This document shows, one piece after another, positions 44,717 through 53,678 of a stretch of DNA of 64,000 bases. The stretch's first letter is position 1; every line of letters starts with the position of its first letter. The notes under the pieces are model-generated. The model made no database searches, was not told the origin of the DNA, and saw only the letters and a list, made by a program, of their open reading frames with translations. The stretch covers positions 37,865 to 101,864 of the forward strand of contig CAJUES010000006.1 of assembly GCA_910585765.1 (NCBI GenBank), given 5' to 3'. Position numbers and translations under genes: made by a program. Source of the stretch: an uncultured Lachnospiraceae bacterium. Its GTDB lineage: Bacteria > Bacillota > Clostridia > Lachnospirales > Lachnospiraceae.

Positions 44717-45310
44717 TTACTCACCTTTCACTTCCAGCCCCAACGTTCCCATGATATATGCGATCTCCCTGTCCACATCCCCGCTCGTCAGGCCGGTCGT
44801 CTGCGCAGTTACCCTGAGTCCCTCCAGCGCATACAAAATATTGCGCGCCGCCTCGGCAGCGTCCTCGCAGACCATCCACTCCTGTCTGACGCCCTCCTCG
44901 ATGAGCCGCTCCAGCGCAGCCGCAGACTTGTCAAACTGCTTTTTTACCGGATTATTTTTCCCGGAAACCTTATTTTCAAACAGGTACTCATATGTCGCTG
45001 CCGCCAGATTGTCCTTCTTCTTCAAGATCACCCGCTTCTGCCCGTCGAGATACTGCAGCAGGATCTCTCCCGGTGTGCGGTTCCGGCTCCCTGCAGCCTC
45101 CGGCAAGGCTCCAGCGCCCGCATACTCCTCCTCGAGCACCGCCTCAAAAAGCTCTTTCGTGTTCGCAAAATACAGGTAGAGACCGCCCCGGCTTATACCG
45201 CACACCTCCACAATATCCTTCATCGTGACTGTCCTGTAGCCGTTTTTGAGAAATACTTCCCTCGCCCTCTCCACAATGTACTTTCTTTTCTGTAGTGCTC
45301 TGTCTCCCAT
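44717..45310 (-). CDS. TetR-family transcriptional regulator
   Basis: 197 residues. Helix-turn-helix VTMKDIVEVCGISRGGLYLY followed by FANTKELFEAV; helical ligand domain after it. Start ATG 45310 after AAAGGAG. Operon with the upstream unknown gene (12 bases) and the thioesterase, which it may control in response to an acyl-CoA-like ligand (inference). Confidence 0.9.
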   Translation of the reverse strand: MGDRALQKRKYIVERAREVFLKNGYRTVTMKDIVEVCGISRGGLYLYFANTKELFEAVLEEEYAGAGALPEAAGSRNRTPGEILLQYLDGQKRVILKKKDNLAAATYEYLFENKVSGKNNPVKKQFDKSAAALERLIEEGVRQEWMVCEDAAEAARNILYALEGLRVTAQTTGLTSGDVDREIAYIMGTLGLEVKGE

Positions 45311-45322
45311 GCGCACGCTCCT

Positions 45323-45787
45323 TTAGTATTCCAACGGTCTGCTGATCTCCATCAGTTCCTTGAGCTTTAGCAGCAGTGCAAGGTACACCCCGTTCTGGAC
45401 GCCCTCCGCCCAGATCGCACCCTTCACGTCCCCCTTGAGAACATACCTGGACAGGATATCCCCCAGCACAGTGATCTCCTGCAGCGAGCAGGCGCTGATC
45501 ACGCGAAGCTCGTCCGCCGCCGTCCGGATGCGGTAGCGCGAAAACGTATACACATAGTTCCTGTTGATAAAATCGGTCTTTTTCGCCTCTTTGATAAAAC
45601 TCAGCAGTGTCGAATCATACGTCGGAACCGCTATGGAATTCTTCTCGATCCCCTCGCCGCTGTAAATACTCGTCGCGCGCGTGCCGCTCTTCTCCTGAAG
45701 CCACGACAGATACCGCATCAGCCTTGCCACGTCGTCCCTGTAACAAATGATAATCTCATCCCTTGAAAGCTTCAAACTGTCCTGCAT
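45323..45787 (-). CDS. Conserved hypothetical protein, Lachnospiraceae type
   Basis: 154 residues, soluble, no TM segment. Recognisable pieces are DEIIICYRDDVARLMRYLSW, VPTYDSTLLSFIKEAKKT and IWAEGVQNGVYLALLLKLKE. I have seen similar proteins in gut Clostridia but do not know the function. GGGGAGG lies seven bases before the ATG. It heads the small operon with the TetR and thioesterase genes. Confidence 0.75.
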   Translation of the reverse strand: MQDSLKLSRDEIIICYRDDVARLMRYLSWLQEKSGTRATSIYSGEGIEKNSIAVPTYDSTLLSFIKEAKKTDFINRNYVYTFSRYRIRTAADELRVISACSLQEITVLGDILSRYVLKGDVKGAIWAEGVQNGVYLALLLKLKELMEISRPLEY

Positions 45788-45999
45788 ATACGTACCTCCC
45801 CCGCATCACATTTCCACGTTTCCCTGTTTTACTCTATTCTAACATAAAACAAAAAAATGTACAATTTTTCTTTCCAATTTTTGTTTTTCGAGAAACTTAA
45901 TAAAAATTTTATTGCCCGCCGCCGTTTTTTGCGGTTATTATAAAAATATTGCAGATCGCCTTCTGCAATATCTATCAGAAAATTTTCAGGAGAATCACT

Positions 46000-46524
46000 A
46001 TGACATTGCAAAGATTTGTAAAAGCCCTGCTGCGCTTTCTATTGAAGCCGCTGTCCTTTATCCCGGCACTTTTGATGATGTACATCATCTTTTCCTTCTC
46101 GGCGCAGGACGGCGCTGCCAGCGCCAACCTAAGCTACAAAGTTTCCCACAAAGCCGTGTCCATCGCTGACCGGGCACTCGACCTGGAGCTCACGGACCAG
46201 CAGGTGGCGCGCTGCATCAGGAAAATACATTTTTATGTGCGCAAGCTTGCCCACTTCTCGGAGTACTTCCTGCTCGCGATCACCGTGGCATTCCCCCTTT
46301 ACGTGTACGGCGTGCGCGGAATCTGGCTGGTGATCGCCGGAGGGATTCTCTGCGTCGGCTTCGCCGCGCTCGACGAGCTCCACCAGCACTTTGTCAGCGG
46401 CCGCAGCTGCTCTGTGCGGGACGTGGTCATTGACAGCTGCGGCGTCCTGACCGGGATCGTGTTCGTGCGGATCTTCGGATATATCGGGAGAAAGACGGTC
46501 TTTGAACCCCTGAGCCGTCATTGA
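46000..46524 (+). CDS. VanZ-family membrane protein
   Basis: 174 residues with about four TM helices. VanZ signature residues: SFSAQDG, RKLAHFSEYFLLA and DELHQHFVSGRSCSVRDVVID. VanZ proteins confer low-level teicoplanin resistance in some hosts or affect the cell surface; the general role is unclear. AGGAG lies seven bases before the ATG at 46000. Plus strand, alone; the 212 bases before it are AT-rich. Confidence 0.9.
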   Translation: MTLQRFVKALLRFLLKPLSFIPALLMMYIIFSFSAQDGAASANLSYKVSHKAVSIADRALDLELTDQQVARCIRKIHFYVRKLAHFSEYFLLAITVAFPLYVYGVRGIWLVIAGGILCVGFAALDELHQHFVSGRSCSVRDVVIDSCGVLTGIVFVRIFGYIGRKTVFEPLSRH

Positions 46525-46689
46525 CGGAAAAACAGCGCACGCCGCAACATATTAGCTAATATATTGTTATATTTTCGCAATATAGTTATAGATTATACGC
46601 TTGTTTCATTGTATAGTAATATTATGTTTAGCAGAGATGTTAGACTTGCTAATTAGCAATTCCGGAAGAATTCCCCTTTTACACAACAG

Positions 46690-46720
46690 GAAGCCTGAGT
46701 ATTCAGGCTTCTTTGTTTTG
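46690..46720 (+). terminator. Plus-strand terminator downstream of vanZ
   Basis: GAAGCCTGA (46690-46698), loop GTAT, TCAGGCTTC (46703-46711), then TTTGTTTTG. The 165 bases between vanZ and this hairpin are AT-rich with small palindromes (for example TTGCTAATTAGCAA near 46649) and could encode a small RNA, but I have no family match. Confidence 0.75.
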
Positions 46721-46727
46721 TATCATG

Positions 46728-46800
46728 CTTGTTTTGCGCTTTACTTGTTTTGTATTTTACTTGTTTCGCGCTTTACTTGTTTTGCACTTTACTTGTCTTG
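46728..46800. repeat. 16-bp tandem array, CTTGTTTTGCGCTTTA type
   Basis: Four full copies at 46728, 46744, 46760 and 46776 and a partial fifth, differing only at 1-3 positions each. No spacers. Confidence 0.9.
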
Positions 46801-46810
46801 TTTCTTATTA

Positions 46811-46911
46811 TAATCTGTATAATCTGTATTTTTCGTAATCTGTATTTTTGTAATCTGCATTTTTCGTAATCTGTATTTTTCGTAATCTGTATTTCGTAAC
46901 TGTATTTTTGG
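46811..46911. repeat. 16-bp tandem array, TAATCTGTATTTTTCG type
   Basis: About six copies with lengths of 9-16 bases, immediately after the first array and unrelated to it in sequence. Together the arrays make a low-complexity T-rich block on the plus strand. Confidence 0.85.
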
Positions 46912-46982
46912 TTTGTCTTTTATTGAGCCTCTGTCCTGTCCGTATTTTTGCTGTATCTTATCCGGATAAGGTCCGGGTTCAC

Positions 46983-47046
46983 CGCAGAAAGCCGGCGTGT
47001 TCCATGATACACACCACGGACACGCCGGCTTTCTGCGCGTTTTTTC
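46983..47046 (+). terminator. Strong orphan plus-strand terminator
   Basis: CGCAGAAAGCCGGCGTGT (46983-47000) pairs perfectly with 47020-47037, followed by CG and TTTTTT. The T-run lies on the plus-strand side only. No plus-strand gene lies between it and the previous terminator, which implies an untranslated transcript or a second stop for vanZ read-through. Confidence 0.8.
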
Positions 47047-47052
47047 TATTAT

Positions 47053-47114
47053 TTAGGAACTGCAGGAAAATAACCGATGCAACTTGCGCAGGACATTTTC
47101 CTACAGTTCCTTAA
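47053..47114. repeat. Palindromic repeat with AGGAACTG ends (short copy)
   Basis: 47055-47071 pairs with 47095-47111 (17-bp arms, one internal mismatch free) around a 23-base loop. The first ~40 bases match the inverted right arm of the long element at 57784-57962 almost exactly. It ends seven bases before the DUF3048 stop codon and may serve as its terminator. Confidence 0.7.
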
Positions 47115-47120
47115 TCCGAC

Positions 47121-48209
47121 TCAGTTAAATACCACCGGTCTTCCTGTCTGTGCCACGGCTATGTATGTTTTACCCTCATTGAGCTGGATCTCATTGCCAA
47201 AGTCATCATAATATATGGTCGGCGTGTAGTCTCCCGCCTTCTGCCATGTGACATGGATGCACTTTCCCTTTGTGAAATAATATCCGTCCTCCGTATTGTC
47301 GATATTCTGGAAATACAGATATCCCTTGTCGTCAAGCCTGCACCACTTCGTATTCTGCACGATCACGTTGGCGAATTTCAGCTGCTGGCCGTTCAGCCCG
47401 TCCGTCTGCGGCTTTCCGTGAATCGACTTGTAGTAGAGACCGTCCTCGGGATTGTATACAAACGAACTCTTTGTGTATGTGAAAACGTGCGAGAGATCGA
47501 TCGCATTCGCCGTCGCTGCCGCCGGACCGTACTGCTCCAGCGTATTGACGCCGGCTGCGAAGGTAAAATGCTTCGCATTGTAAAAGCCCTCCCTGATATT
47601 CAGGGAATAGCCAAGATCTGTGCAGGCGTTGATGATACCCGACGCGTTGATGTACGCATTGTGCGGCGCCTTTCTGTCGGATGTCCTGAAAAAAGCACCT
47701 GCACCGGGCGCGCCTCCTCCGACACCGTACTGATTTGTCCCCGAAATATTGTTGATATCAGCCGCAGTGATCCGATCCTTCATGTAGAACACACCGCCGA
47801 AGTGGATCAGGATCGGATCCCACTCCGTCGCCTCCGGGATATAGTAAGCCCTGCAGCTCCTGATATTTCCGATCTTGGAGAGGCTTGTCCAGTTGCTGAT
47901 CACCGCCATCTGGCGTGAGATCTCTCCCTCCTCCATGATCTCGTACAGGATGTCCGCATTGCTGATGCCGTAGGACGGCTGCGCCGTCTTGTCCGTCGGC
48001 ATCATCACTGCGATCGGTCTGACTGTGGACTGCTCTGCCGGGATCCACTCATTTGTGTATACACTCCTGACACAGCCCGGAACCGCCTCATCCGCTCTCA
48101 CCTCCAGTGCGGGCAGGATATCGCCCGCCGGCAGGACCGCCATGGATGCCGCCGCAAGCACGACTGCCGCCGCCCGTCCCATCATTTTCCTGATACTTGC
48201 CTTCTTCAT
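47121..48209 (-). CDS. Secreted DUF3048 (YerB-like) protein
   Basis: 362 residues with a signal peptide (basic start, hydrophobic AAAVVLAAASMAVLPAG, cleavage likely near VRADEA). The mature part shows RPIAVMMPTDKTAQPSYGIS, ADILYEIMEEGEISRQMAVI and the C-terminal YYFTKGKCIHVTWQKAGDYT, matching DUF3048. The relative in Bacillus is a lipoprotein; here no lipobox is seen. Role unknown; extracytoplasmic. Downstream of the receiver and sigH genes. Confidence 0.85.
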   Translation of the reverse strand: MKKASIRKMMGRAAAVVLAAASMAVLPAGDILPALEVRADEAVPGCVRSVYTNEWIPAEQSTVRPIAVMMPTDKTAQPSYGISNADILYEIMEEGEISRQMAVISNWTSLSKIGNIRSCRAYYIPEATEWDPILIHFGGVFYMKDRITAADINNISGTNQYGVGGGAPGAGAFFRTSDRKAPHNAYINASGIINACTDLGYSLNIREGFYNAKHFTFAAGVNTLEQYGPAAATANAIDLSHVFTYTKSSFVYNPEDGLYYKSIHGKPQTDGLNGQQLKFANVIVQNTKWCRLDDKGYLYFQNIDNTEDGYYFTKGKCIHVTWQKAGDYTPTIYYDDFGNEIQLNEGKTYIAVAQTGRPVVFN

Positions 48210-48245
48210 TTTCCAACCATTCCTTTCCTGTTATATACGGCAGTT

Positions 48246-48695
48246 TTACTCTGCCTGTTCGTACTCGACATTCTCTTTTCTGATCTGGTACAGATCGATC
48301 ATCCGCTGCACGCGCTGCCTGACCACATTCTCCTGAAACGGTTTCTGTATGTAGTCCGCAACATCATAATCACACGCCCTGCGGATATTCCTGTCATTTA
48401 CATTGGAGCTTATGAGTATCACCGGCACCGTGTGGAGCGCTGTCTCCTTCATATATTTTAGGACTGCAAACCCGTCACATACCGGCATGACGATATCCAG
48501 CAGCACCGCTGCCACTCTGCCGCGCTCTTCCGCCAGGAGTTCTATCGCCCCCCTGCCATCCTGACACTCTACGATCTCATAATCCTCCTCAAAGATACTT
48601 TTCAAAACAAATCGATTGACAGCCTTATCGTCAACGATCAACATCTTCGGTCTCTGAATCTGTGGTTTTTCTCTTCTCTTCATCTGTAAATCCAT
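48246..48695 (-). CDS. Stand-alone receiver-domain response regulator
   Basis: 149 residues: receiver with Asp pair in MLIVDDKAVN, phospho-acceptor Asp in VLLDIVMPVCDG and Lys in YIQKPF, followed by a short helical tail. No DNA-binding domain. Could act like Spo0F/CheY or as a partner for a hybrid kinase such as that at 37336-39873. Lies 22 bases after sigH. Confidence 0.87.
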   Translation of the reverse strand: MDLQMKRREKPQIQRPKMLIVDDKAVNRFVLKSIFEEDYEIVECQDGRGAIELLAEERGRVAAVLLDIVMPVCDGFAVLKYMKETALHTVPVILISSNVNDRNIRRACDYDVADYIQKPFQENVVRQRVQRMIDLYQIRKENVEYEQAE

Positions 48696-48717
48696 CCCTC
48701 AAATGTCTGTTATCCTA

Positions 48718-49341
48718 TCACTTTTTGTCGACAGCCCTCCTGAGCTTCGCCTTCAGTCTCTGCAGCGCATTGTCTGTCGACTTGGCATCCCTCGACAGCA
48801 CCCCTGCGATCTGGGAGTAGCTCATCCCCGTTATGTACAGGTCCAGAACCTGCTTCTCGAAACCGCTCAGCTCCTTCTCGATGATCGCCTCGATGTCCGC
48901 CACATTCTCCCTGTCGATCATGAGCTGTTCCGGGTTTGTCTCCACCGCGGATGCGATCACATTGACAAGCGCCGTGCCGTTCCCGTCACTCTCCGCCTCC
49001 GCCGTGTCAGCATAGAGCGAAATATAGGTGTTGAGCGGCGCATGCTTCTCCCTGCGCGATGCCTGCACTGCCTTGTACATCTGCCGCGATACGCACAGAT
49101 CCGCGAACGTATAGAAGCTGGCATCCCGCCCCGGATCGTAATCCCGCACTGCCTTGAAGAGCCCGATCATGCCCTCCTGTATCAGATCGTCGTTGTCCGC
49201 GCCCAGAATATACATGGATTTCGCCTTTTTGCGGACAAGGTTCTTGTACTTATCCATGATATAGTCCGTGATCTGGCGCTCACCGCTCCTCTGCCTGTCG
49301 ATCAGCTCCTCGTCCGTAATCCCGTCATACATGTCTGACAT
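48718..49341 (-). CDS. sigH: RNA polymerase sigma-H factor
   Basis: 207-residue sigma-70-family factor of the SigH type, which directs transition-phase and early sporulation genes. Region 2 has DNDDLIQEGMIGLFKAVRDY and FYTFADLCVSRQM; region 4 has ITGMSYSQIAGVLSRDAKST. GGAGG precedes the ATG. Position after rlmB fits the Firmicute order cysS-mrnC-rlmB-sigH (yacP is not seen between). Confidence 0.93.
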   Translation of the reverse strand: MSDMYDGITDEELIDRQRSGERQITDYIMDKYKNLVRKKAKSMYILGADNDDLIQEGMIGLFKAVRDYDPGRDASFYTFADLCVSRQMYKAVQASRREKHAPLNTYISLYADTAEAESDGNGTALVNVIASAVETNPEQLMIDRENVADIEAIIEKELSGFEKQVLDLYITGMSYSQIAGVLSRDAKSTDNALQRLKAKLRRAVDKK

Positions 49342-49410
49342 CTGCTACCTCCATGCTATTTCTTTGCAGCACCTACCGCCAGGCGGCTTGTTTCCCCACG
49401 CGCCGCCAGC

Positions 49411-50187
49411 TCATTGAAATCGCTGTCTGACGATCTCGTACGCGAGGACGCCCGCCGCGACAGAGGCATTCAGGGAGTCAATGTCCCCCTTCATCGGGAT
49501 CGATGCCACATAGTCACATTTCTCCTTCACAAGCCTGCCCACGCCGTCCCCCTCACTGCCGATGACCAGTCCGATCGGTCCTGTGAGGTCAAGATCGTAC
49601 ATCGTCGTGCCGTCCATGTCCGCACAGACAAACCAGAGCCCTTCCTTTTTGAGCTCCTCCATCGTCTTGCCAAGGTTTGTCACCCTCGCGACCGGCGTGT
49701 AGTTCAACGCCCCCGCCGAAGTCCTCGCCACCGCCGCGGTCAGCCCCGCCGCCCGGTTCTTTGGGATGATGACGCCGTGCGCCCCCGCAAGGTTTGCCGT
49801 CCTGACAATGGCACCCAGATTGTGCGGGTCCTCGATATTGTCCAGCAGAATGATGAACGGCGGCTCATCCTTCGCGCGTGCCGCAGCAAGGATATCCTCC
49901 ACCTCCGCGTACTCGTACGCTGCCGCATACGCGATCACTCCCTGATGCTTGCCGGTCTCGCTGAGCTGGTCAAGCCGCTCCTTTGTCACAAACCGGATCA
50001 TGGTATCGCGCTTTTTTGCCTCCCGCTTGATCGTCTGTATCGGTCCGTCCTGTGCCCCGTCGAGCACAAAAAGCTTATCGATCGGCTTTCCCGCGCGAAA
50101 CGCCTCTATGACCGCATTTCTTCCCTCGATCACATTTTCCGTCCCGGCGTCCCCCGCCGGTTCCCTCTCTAATTCCTCATCTCTCAT
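49411..50187 (-). CDS. rlmB: 23S rRNA 2'-O-methyltransferase RlmB-type
   Basis: 258-residue SPOUT methyltransferase: N-terminal substrate-binding domain (VIEGRNAVIEAFRAGKPIDK) and trefoil-knot motifs LLDNIEDPHNLGAIVRTAN, GLVIGSEGDGVGRLV and IPMKGDIDSLNASVAAGVL. Methylates the 2'-OH of a guanosine in 23S rRNA. In the expected order downstream of mrnC, but separated from it by an unrelated gene. Confidence 0.93.
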   Translation of the reverse strand: MRDEELEREPAGDAGTENVIEGRNAVIEAFRAGKPIDKLFVLDGAQDGPIQTIKREAKKRDTMIRFVTKERLDQLSETGKHQGVIAYAAAYEYAEVEDILAAARAKDEPPFIILLDNIEDPHNLGAIVRTANLAGAHGVIIPKNRAAGLTAAVARTSAGALNYTPVARVTNLGKTMEELKKEGLWFVCADMDGTTMYDLDLTGPIGLVIGSEGDGVGRLVKEKCDYVASIPMKGDIDSLNASVAAGVLAYEIVRQRFQ

Positions 50188-50206
50188 GCAGACTGCATCT
50201 TCCTTT

Positions 50207-50962
50207 CTATTGACCCACCAGCACTACCTGATCCCTCTTAGGGAAATGAATGTTCAATCCCATTTTCCAAAGTTTGAAATAACCCCGAAAAGGATTCTCC
50301 TGCTCTGTCTCAAGCATATGCCACCGCAGATAGTAGGACAGATGATAGCTGCAGCTGATGTGATACAGCGCCTCTGACATCATCTTGATATCCTCAAAAC
50401 CCTCCCTGTAGGGCAGATCCCGACACCATTCCAATATATCCACATCCGGAACATCTGCTCCAATTTCACCATGCGCCCACGCCTGGTAAACCTTCTCCTC
50501 AAATTCCCGCCCATCCTGTCCAGTAAGAAACTCGATCCGTGACTCCTCGTCCAAGGGAGCCTCCTCGTCCAACTCCTCCACAAAAATACGGTTGATCGCC
50601 CTGATATAGATTCGGGCAGCGTCAATGGCAGCCTGCCTGTCCTCCCCCGAGAACCGGACATAAAAGTATGCAGCGTAAGCCGTCTGTCCGTTGGGCAGCT
50701 GAATCTCTGCCGTATCTCTGCTGGCATCATCGATCTCCAGCAAGCCCTGAAACATATCCAGCCCCGGCTTGCCATAGAGCGCAAAAACAGGACGCAGACG
50801 TTCCAGATTGCCGCCCCGTAGATCCTGAAACAGAAAGGGAGGCACTGCTTCCTGCTCCAGATCGTACTCGTGTTCTCCAAAAATATCCAGCAACACTTCG
50901 TCCTGTTCAATAACCTCTGTCCAACCGCCAGGAAGGTATTCACTACATTGTTCTATAGTCAT
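50207..50962 (-). CDS. Unknown acidic protein inserted between mrnC and rlmB
   Basis: 251 residues, acidic, no signal peptide or TM segment. Features: VPPFLFQDLRGGNLERLRPV, YFYVRFSGEDRQAAIDAARI, EELDEEAPLDEES, and an aromatic/His-rich C-terminus (ALYHISCSYHLSYYLRWHML). I do not recognise a family; it has the look of solitary immunity-like or cytoplasmic adaptor proteins. AGGGG precedes the ATG. It interrupts a gene order that is otherwise conserved in Firmicutes, so it is probably a late arrival. Confidence 0.7.
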   Translation of the reverse strand: MTIEQCSEYLPGGWTEVIEQDEVLLDIFGEHEYDLEQEAVPPFLFQDLRGGNLERLRPVFALYGKPGLDMFQGLLEIDDASRDTAEIQLPNGQTAYAAYFYVRFSGEDRQAAIDAARIYIRAINRIFVEELDEEAPLDEESRIEFLTGQDGREFEEKVYQAWAHGEIGADVPDVDILEWCRDLPYREGFEDIKMMSEALYHISCSYHLSYYLRWHMLETEQENPFRGYFKLWKMGLNIHFPKRDQVVLVGQ

Positions 50963-50990
50963 AATAACACCCCTATGTATTTATTGAAAG

Positions 50991-51509
50991 TTACAACTCA
51001 ACCTGTGCCATCTCGATCGCCTGTCCGACAAGCCAGAGGATCCGCTCCGTGTCGTCCCGCAGAAAGAGATATCCGCAGAGCGCCTCAAACCCGGTCGCCC
51101 TGCGGTAATCCGCAAGGCTTGCGTTCTTCGCCGTCGAGTGCAGCTTTGTATTCTTACCGCGCCTGTAGATCTCCTGCTCCTCCTCCGTGAGATGCCCGTA
51201 CACCGCATCGATCAGTTTCGCCTGCGTCTGTGCGCAGACAATCCTCGTCGTGTGCTTATGCAGCGTGTTGGCAGCCCGCTGTCCCCTCTCCACGATCAGT
51301 GTCCTGATGATGATCTCAAACACGGCATCTCCGATATAAGCCAGCGTGAGCGGCGAGTACGTCCTGATATCCACCTCCCCGCCGCCGAACGTGCCGCGTA
51401 TCTGCGCGAGCAGACCCGATCCGCCAGTACCCTTTATTGCGGTCTCCTCTCTATTCGCGCTTCCCGCGCTTCTGCTGTCCAGGTCTGCTGTCCCTATGCC
51501 TTCTTCCAT
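50991..51509 (-). CDS. mrnC: Mini-ribonuclease III
   Basis: 172 residues: an RNase III catalytic domain without a dsRNA-binding domain, which trims 23S rRNA ends in Firmicutes. Active-site region LAYIGDAVFEIIIRT and the RRGKNTKLHSTAKNASLADY block are typical. Starts 16 bases inside the end of cysS, as usual in this cluster. Confidence 0.93.
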   Translation of the reverse strand: MEEGIGTADLDSRSAGSANREETAIKGTGGSGLLAQIRGTFGGGEVDIRTYSPLTLAYIGDAVFEIIIRTLIVERGQRAANTLHKHTTRIVCAQTQAKLIDAVYGHLTEEEQEIYRRGKNTKLHSTAKNASLADYRRATGFEALCGYLFLRDDTERILWLVGQAIEMAQVEL

Positions 51510-52915
51510 TTCACACCCTCGCGCGTATCTTCCAGAACGATTCCTTTTTCGAGCAGCTCGTTCCTGATCGCGTCCGCCTTTGCAAAGTCTTTCTCCTTCT
51601 TTGCCGCCTTCCTCTCCTCGATCCTGGCGAGCACATAGCGCTCCAGCTCCGCGTCCACGCCGTTCTCTGCCTCCTTTGCGGCGTATGCCGTCGTCAGGTT
51701 CAGCGACAGCACCTCGTCAAAGCTCTCCGCCAGCGCGTGCTTGGTCGCGTCTGACATATCGTCCTTGAGCATATCGTACAACACCGTGATCGCCATGGAC
51801 GAGTTCAGATCATCGCACAGCGCCGCCTCGAACCTCGCCCTGTACTCGTCAAATTTTGCCCTGTCGATCCCGCCGTCCTTGTCGAGTGTCCCGATCTTCT
51901 TTATCAGCTTGTCGTACGCGGCACTCATGTTGTCGAGCACCTCGTACGAGAACTCGAGCGGCTTGCGGTAGTGCGACTGCAGACAGAAGAGACGGTATAT
52001 GATCGGATCATATCCCTCCGACTCGAGCAGGGAGACTGTCAGGAAACCGCCCTTTGACTTGCTCATCTTGCCCGACTTGTCGTTCAGGTGATGCACATGG
52101 AACCAGTAATTGCACCACTTGTGTCCCAGATACGCCTCACTCTGCGCGATCTCGTTCGTGTGGTGGGGGAAGATATTGTCCACGCCGCCGCAGTGGATAT
52201 CCATGTACTCGCCGAGATGCTTCATGCTGATGCAGGAGCACTCGATGTGCCATCCCGGATAGCCCACGCCCCACGGACTGTCCCACTTCAACTCCTGATC
52301 GTCAAACTTGGACTTGGTGAACCACAGCACAAAATCACTCTTGCTGCGCTTGTTTTCGTCCTCGTCCACATCGTCGCGCACACCGACAAGCAGTTCCTTC
52401 TCGCTCTGACTGGAAAATACATAGTACTCGTCGAGCTTTGCGGTGTCGAAATAAATGTTTCCGCCGCTCTCGTACGCATAGCCTTTTTTGACCAGCGCAT
52501 CGATCATATGGATGAACTCCGATATACAGTTCGTGGCAGGCTCCACCACGTCGGGCTTCTTGATATTTAATTTGGCGCAGTCATCAAAAAAGGCGTCTGT
52601 GTAGAATTCGGCGATCTCCATCACCGTCTTGTGCTCCCGCTTTGCACCCTTGAGCATCTTATCCTCGCCCGTGTCGGCATCGCTCGAGAGATGGCCCACA
52701 TCCGTGATGTTCATGACGCGCCTGACGTCATAGCCGACATAGCGAAGCGTCTTTTCCAGCAGATCCTCCATGATGTAGCTCCTCAGATTGCCGATATGCG
52801 CATAGTGGTACACGGTCGGTCCGCAGGTGTACATCGCCACTTTTCCGTCCTCATTGGGGACAAACGGCTCCACCTTCCTCGTCAGCGTATTGTAAAAGGA
52901 CACTTTGTTCTCCAT
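51494..52915 (-). CDS. cysS: Cysteine-tRNA ligase
   Basis: 473 residues, class I synthetase. Zn ligands in CGPTVYHYAHIGN, which also holds the HIGN nucleotide motif, and in IECSCISMKHLGE; KMSKS is intact in GKMSKSKGGF. Charges tRNA(Cys) with cysteine. Co-transcribed with cysE upstream (41-base gap) and mrnC downstream. Confidence 0.97.
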   Translation of the reverse strand: MENKVSFYNTLTRKVEPFVPNEDGKVAMYTCGPTVYHYAHIGNLRSYIMEDLLEKTLRYVGYDVRRVMNITDVGHLSSDADTGEDKMLKGAKREHKTVMEIAEFYTDAFFDDCAKLNIKKPDVVEPATNCISEFIHMIDALVKKGYAYESGGNIYFDTAKLDEYYVFSSQSEKELLVGVRDDVDEDENKRSKSDFVLWFTKSKFDDQELKWDSPWGVGYPGWHIECSCISMKHLGEYMDIHCGGVDNIFPHHTNEIAQSEAYLGHKWCNYWFHVHHLNDKSGKMSKSKGGFLTVSLLESEGYDPIIYRLFCLQSHYRKPLEFSYEVLDNMSAAYDKLIKKIGTLDKDGGIDRAKFDEYRARFEAALCDDLNSSMAITVLYDMLKDDMSDATKHALAESFDEVLSLNLTTAYAAKEAENGVDAELERYVLARIEERKAAKKEKDFAKADAIRNELLEKGIVLEDTREGVKWKKA

Positions 52916-52956
52916 TTTTCCATAACCTCCCGAAATATGTATATTTGTGACAGCCC

Positions 52957-53646
52957 CTACTCGATCGGATCTCTCGCATCCAGTCCTTTGCCCAACTGCC
53001 TGATCTGCCGCTCCAGCTCCAGGATGCGGTTTGTCATCTCGCTGTTTGCATACTGCAGATTCCTGATATCCTCGCTCACGGGATCGGGAAGATCCACCTG
53101 GTTCAAATCCTCGCGCACAAGCTTCTGGTTGTTGCGGCGCACCACCCGCCCGGGCACACCGACCACCGTGCAGTTGGGGGGAACCTCCTCGATCACGACG
53201 CTCCCCGCCCCGATCTTGGAATTCTCGCCGACCTTGAAGGAACCGATGATCTTGGCGCCCGCGCTGATCATCACATTGTCACCGATCGTCGGATGGCGCT
53301 TCCCGTGTTCCTTGCCCGTGCCGCCGAGCGTCACGCCCTGGTACAGCGTGACGTTGTTGCCGACCACCGCCGTCTCCCCGATGATCACGCCGTTTCCATG
53401 GTCGATAAAAAAATTTTCTCCAATCTCTGCACCGGGATGTATCTCGATACCAGTCTTTCTGACAGCGCGCTGGGAGATCCACCTGGCGAGGAAAAAGTGT
53501 CCGCCCTTGTACAGCTGATGCGCCACACGATAGTGCAGCATCACCTTAAAGCTCGGATACAGAAACACCTCCAAACTGGAATGGATCGCCGGATCGCGCT
53601 CCCTTATGACTCTTATCTCGTTTTTAATGTTCTTAATAAATCCCAT
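52957..53646 (-). CDS. cysE: Serine O-acetyltransferase
   Basis: 229 residues; makes O-acetylserine for cysteine synthesis. Left-handed beta-helix built of hexapeptides (IHPGAEIGENFFIDHG with catalytic His/Asp, GETAVVGNNVTLYQGVTLGG, HPTIGDNVMISAGAKIIG). The short N-terminal part is of the Firmicute type. A C-terminal coiled tail (LEL..RQIRQLG) follows. Adjacent to cysS, so supply and use of cysteine are linked. Confidence 0.95.
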   Translation of the reverse strand: MGFIKNIKNEIRVIRERDPAIHSSLEVFLYPSFKVMLHYRVAHQLYKGGHFFLARWISQRAVRKTGIEIHPGAEIGENFFIDHGNGVIIGETAVVGNNVTLYQGVTLGGTGKEHGKRHPTIGDNVMISAGAKIIGSFKVGENSKIGAGSVVIEEVPPNCTVVGVPGRVVRRNNQKLVREDLNQVDLPDPVSEDIRNLQYANSEMTNRILELERQIRQLGKGLDARDPIE

Positions 53647-53678
53647 CTTGTGCCTCCGTTGAGACTGTTTTGCTTACT

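Noticed and set aside
46728..46911. Possible CRISPR array
   Set aside because: Units are directly joined without unique spacers, and no cas genes are near; simple tandem arrays.
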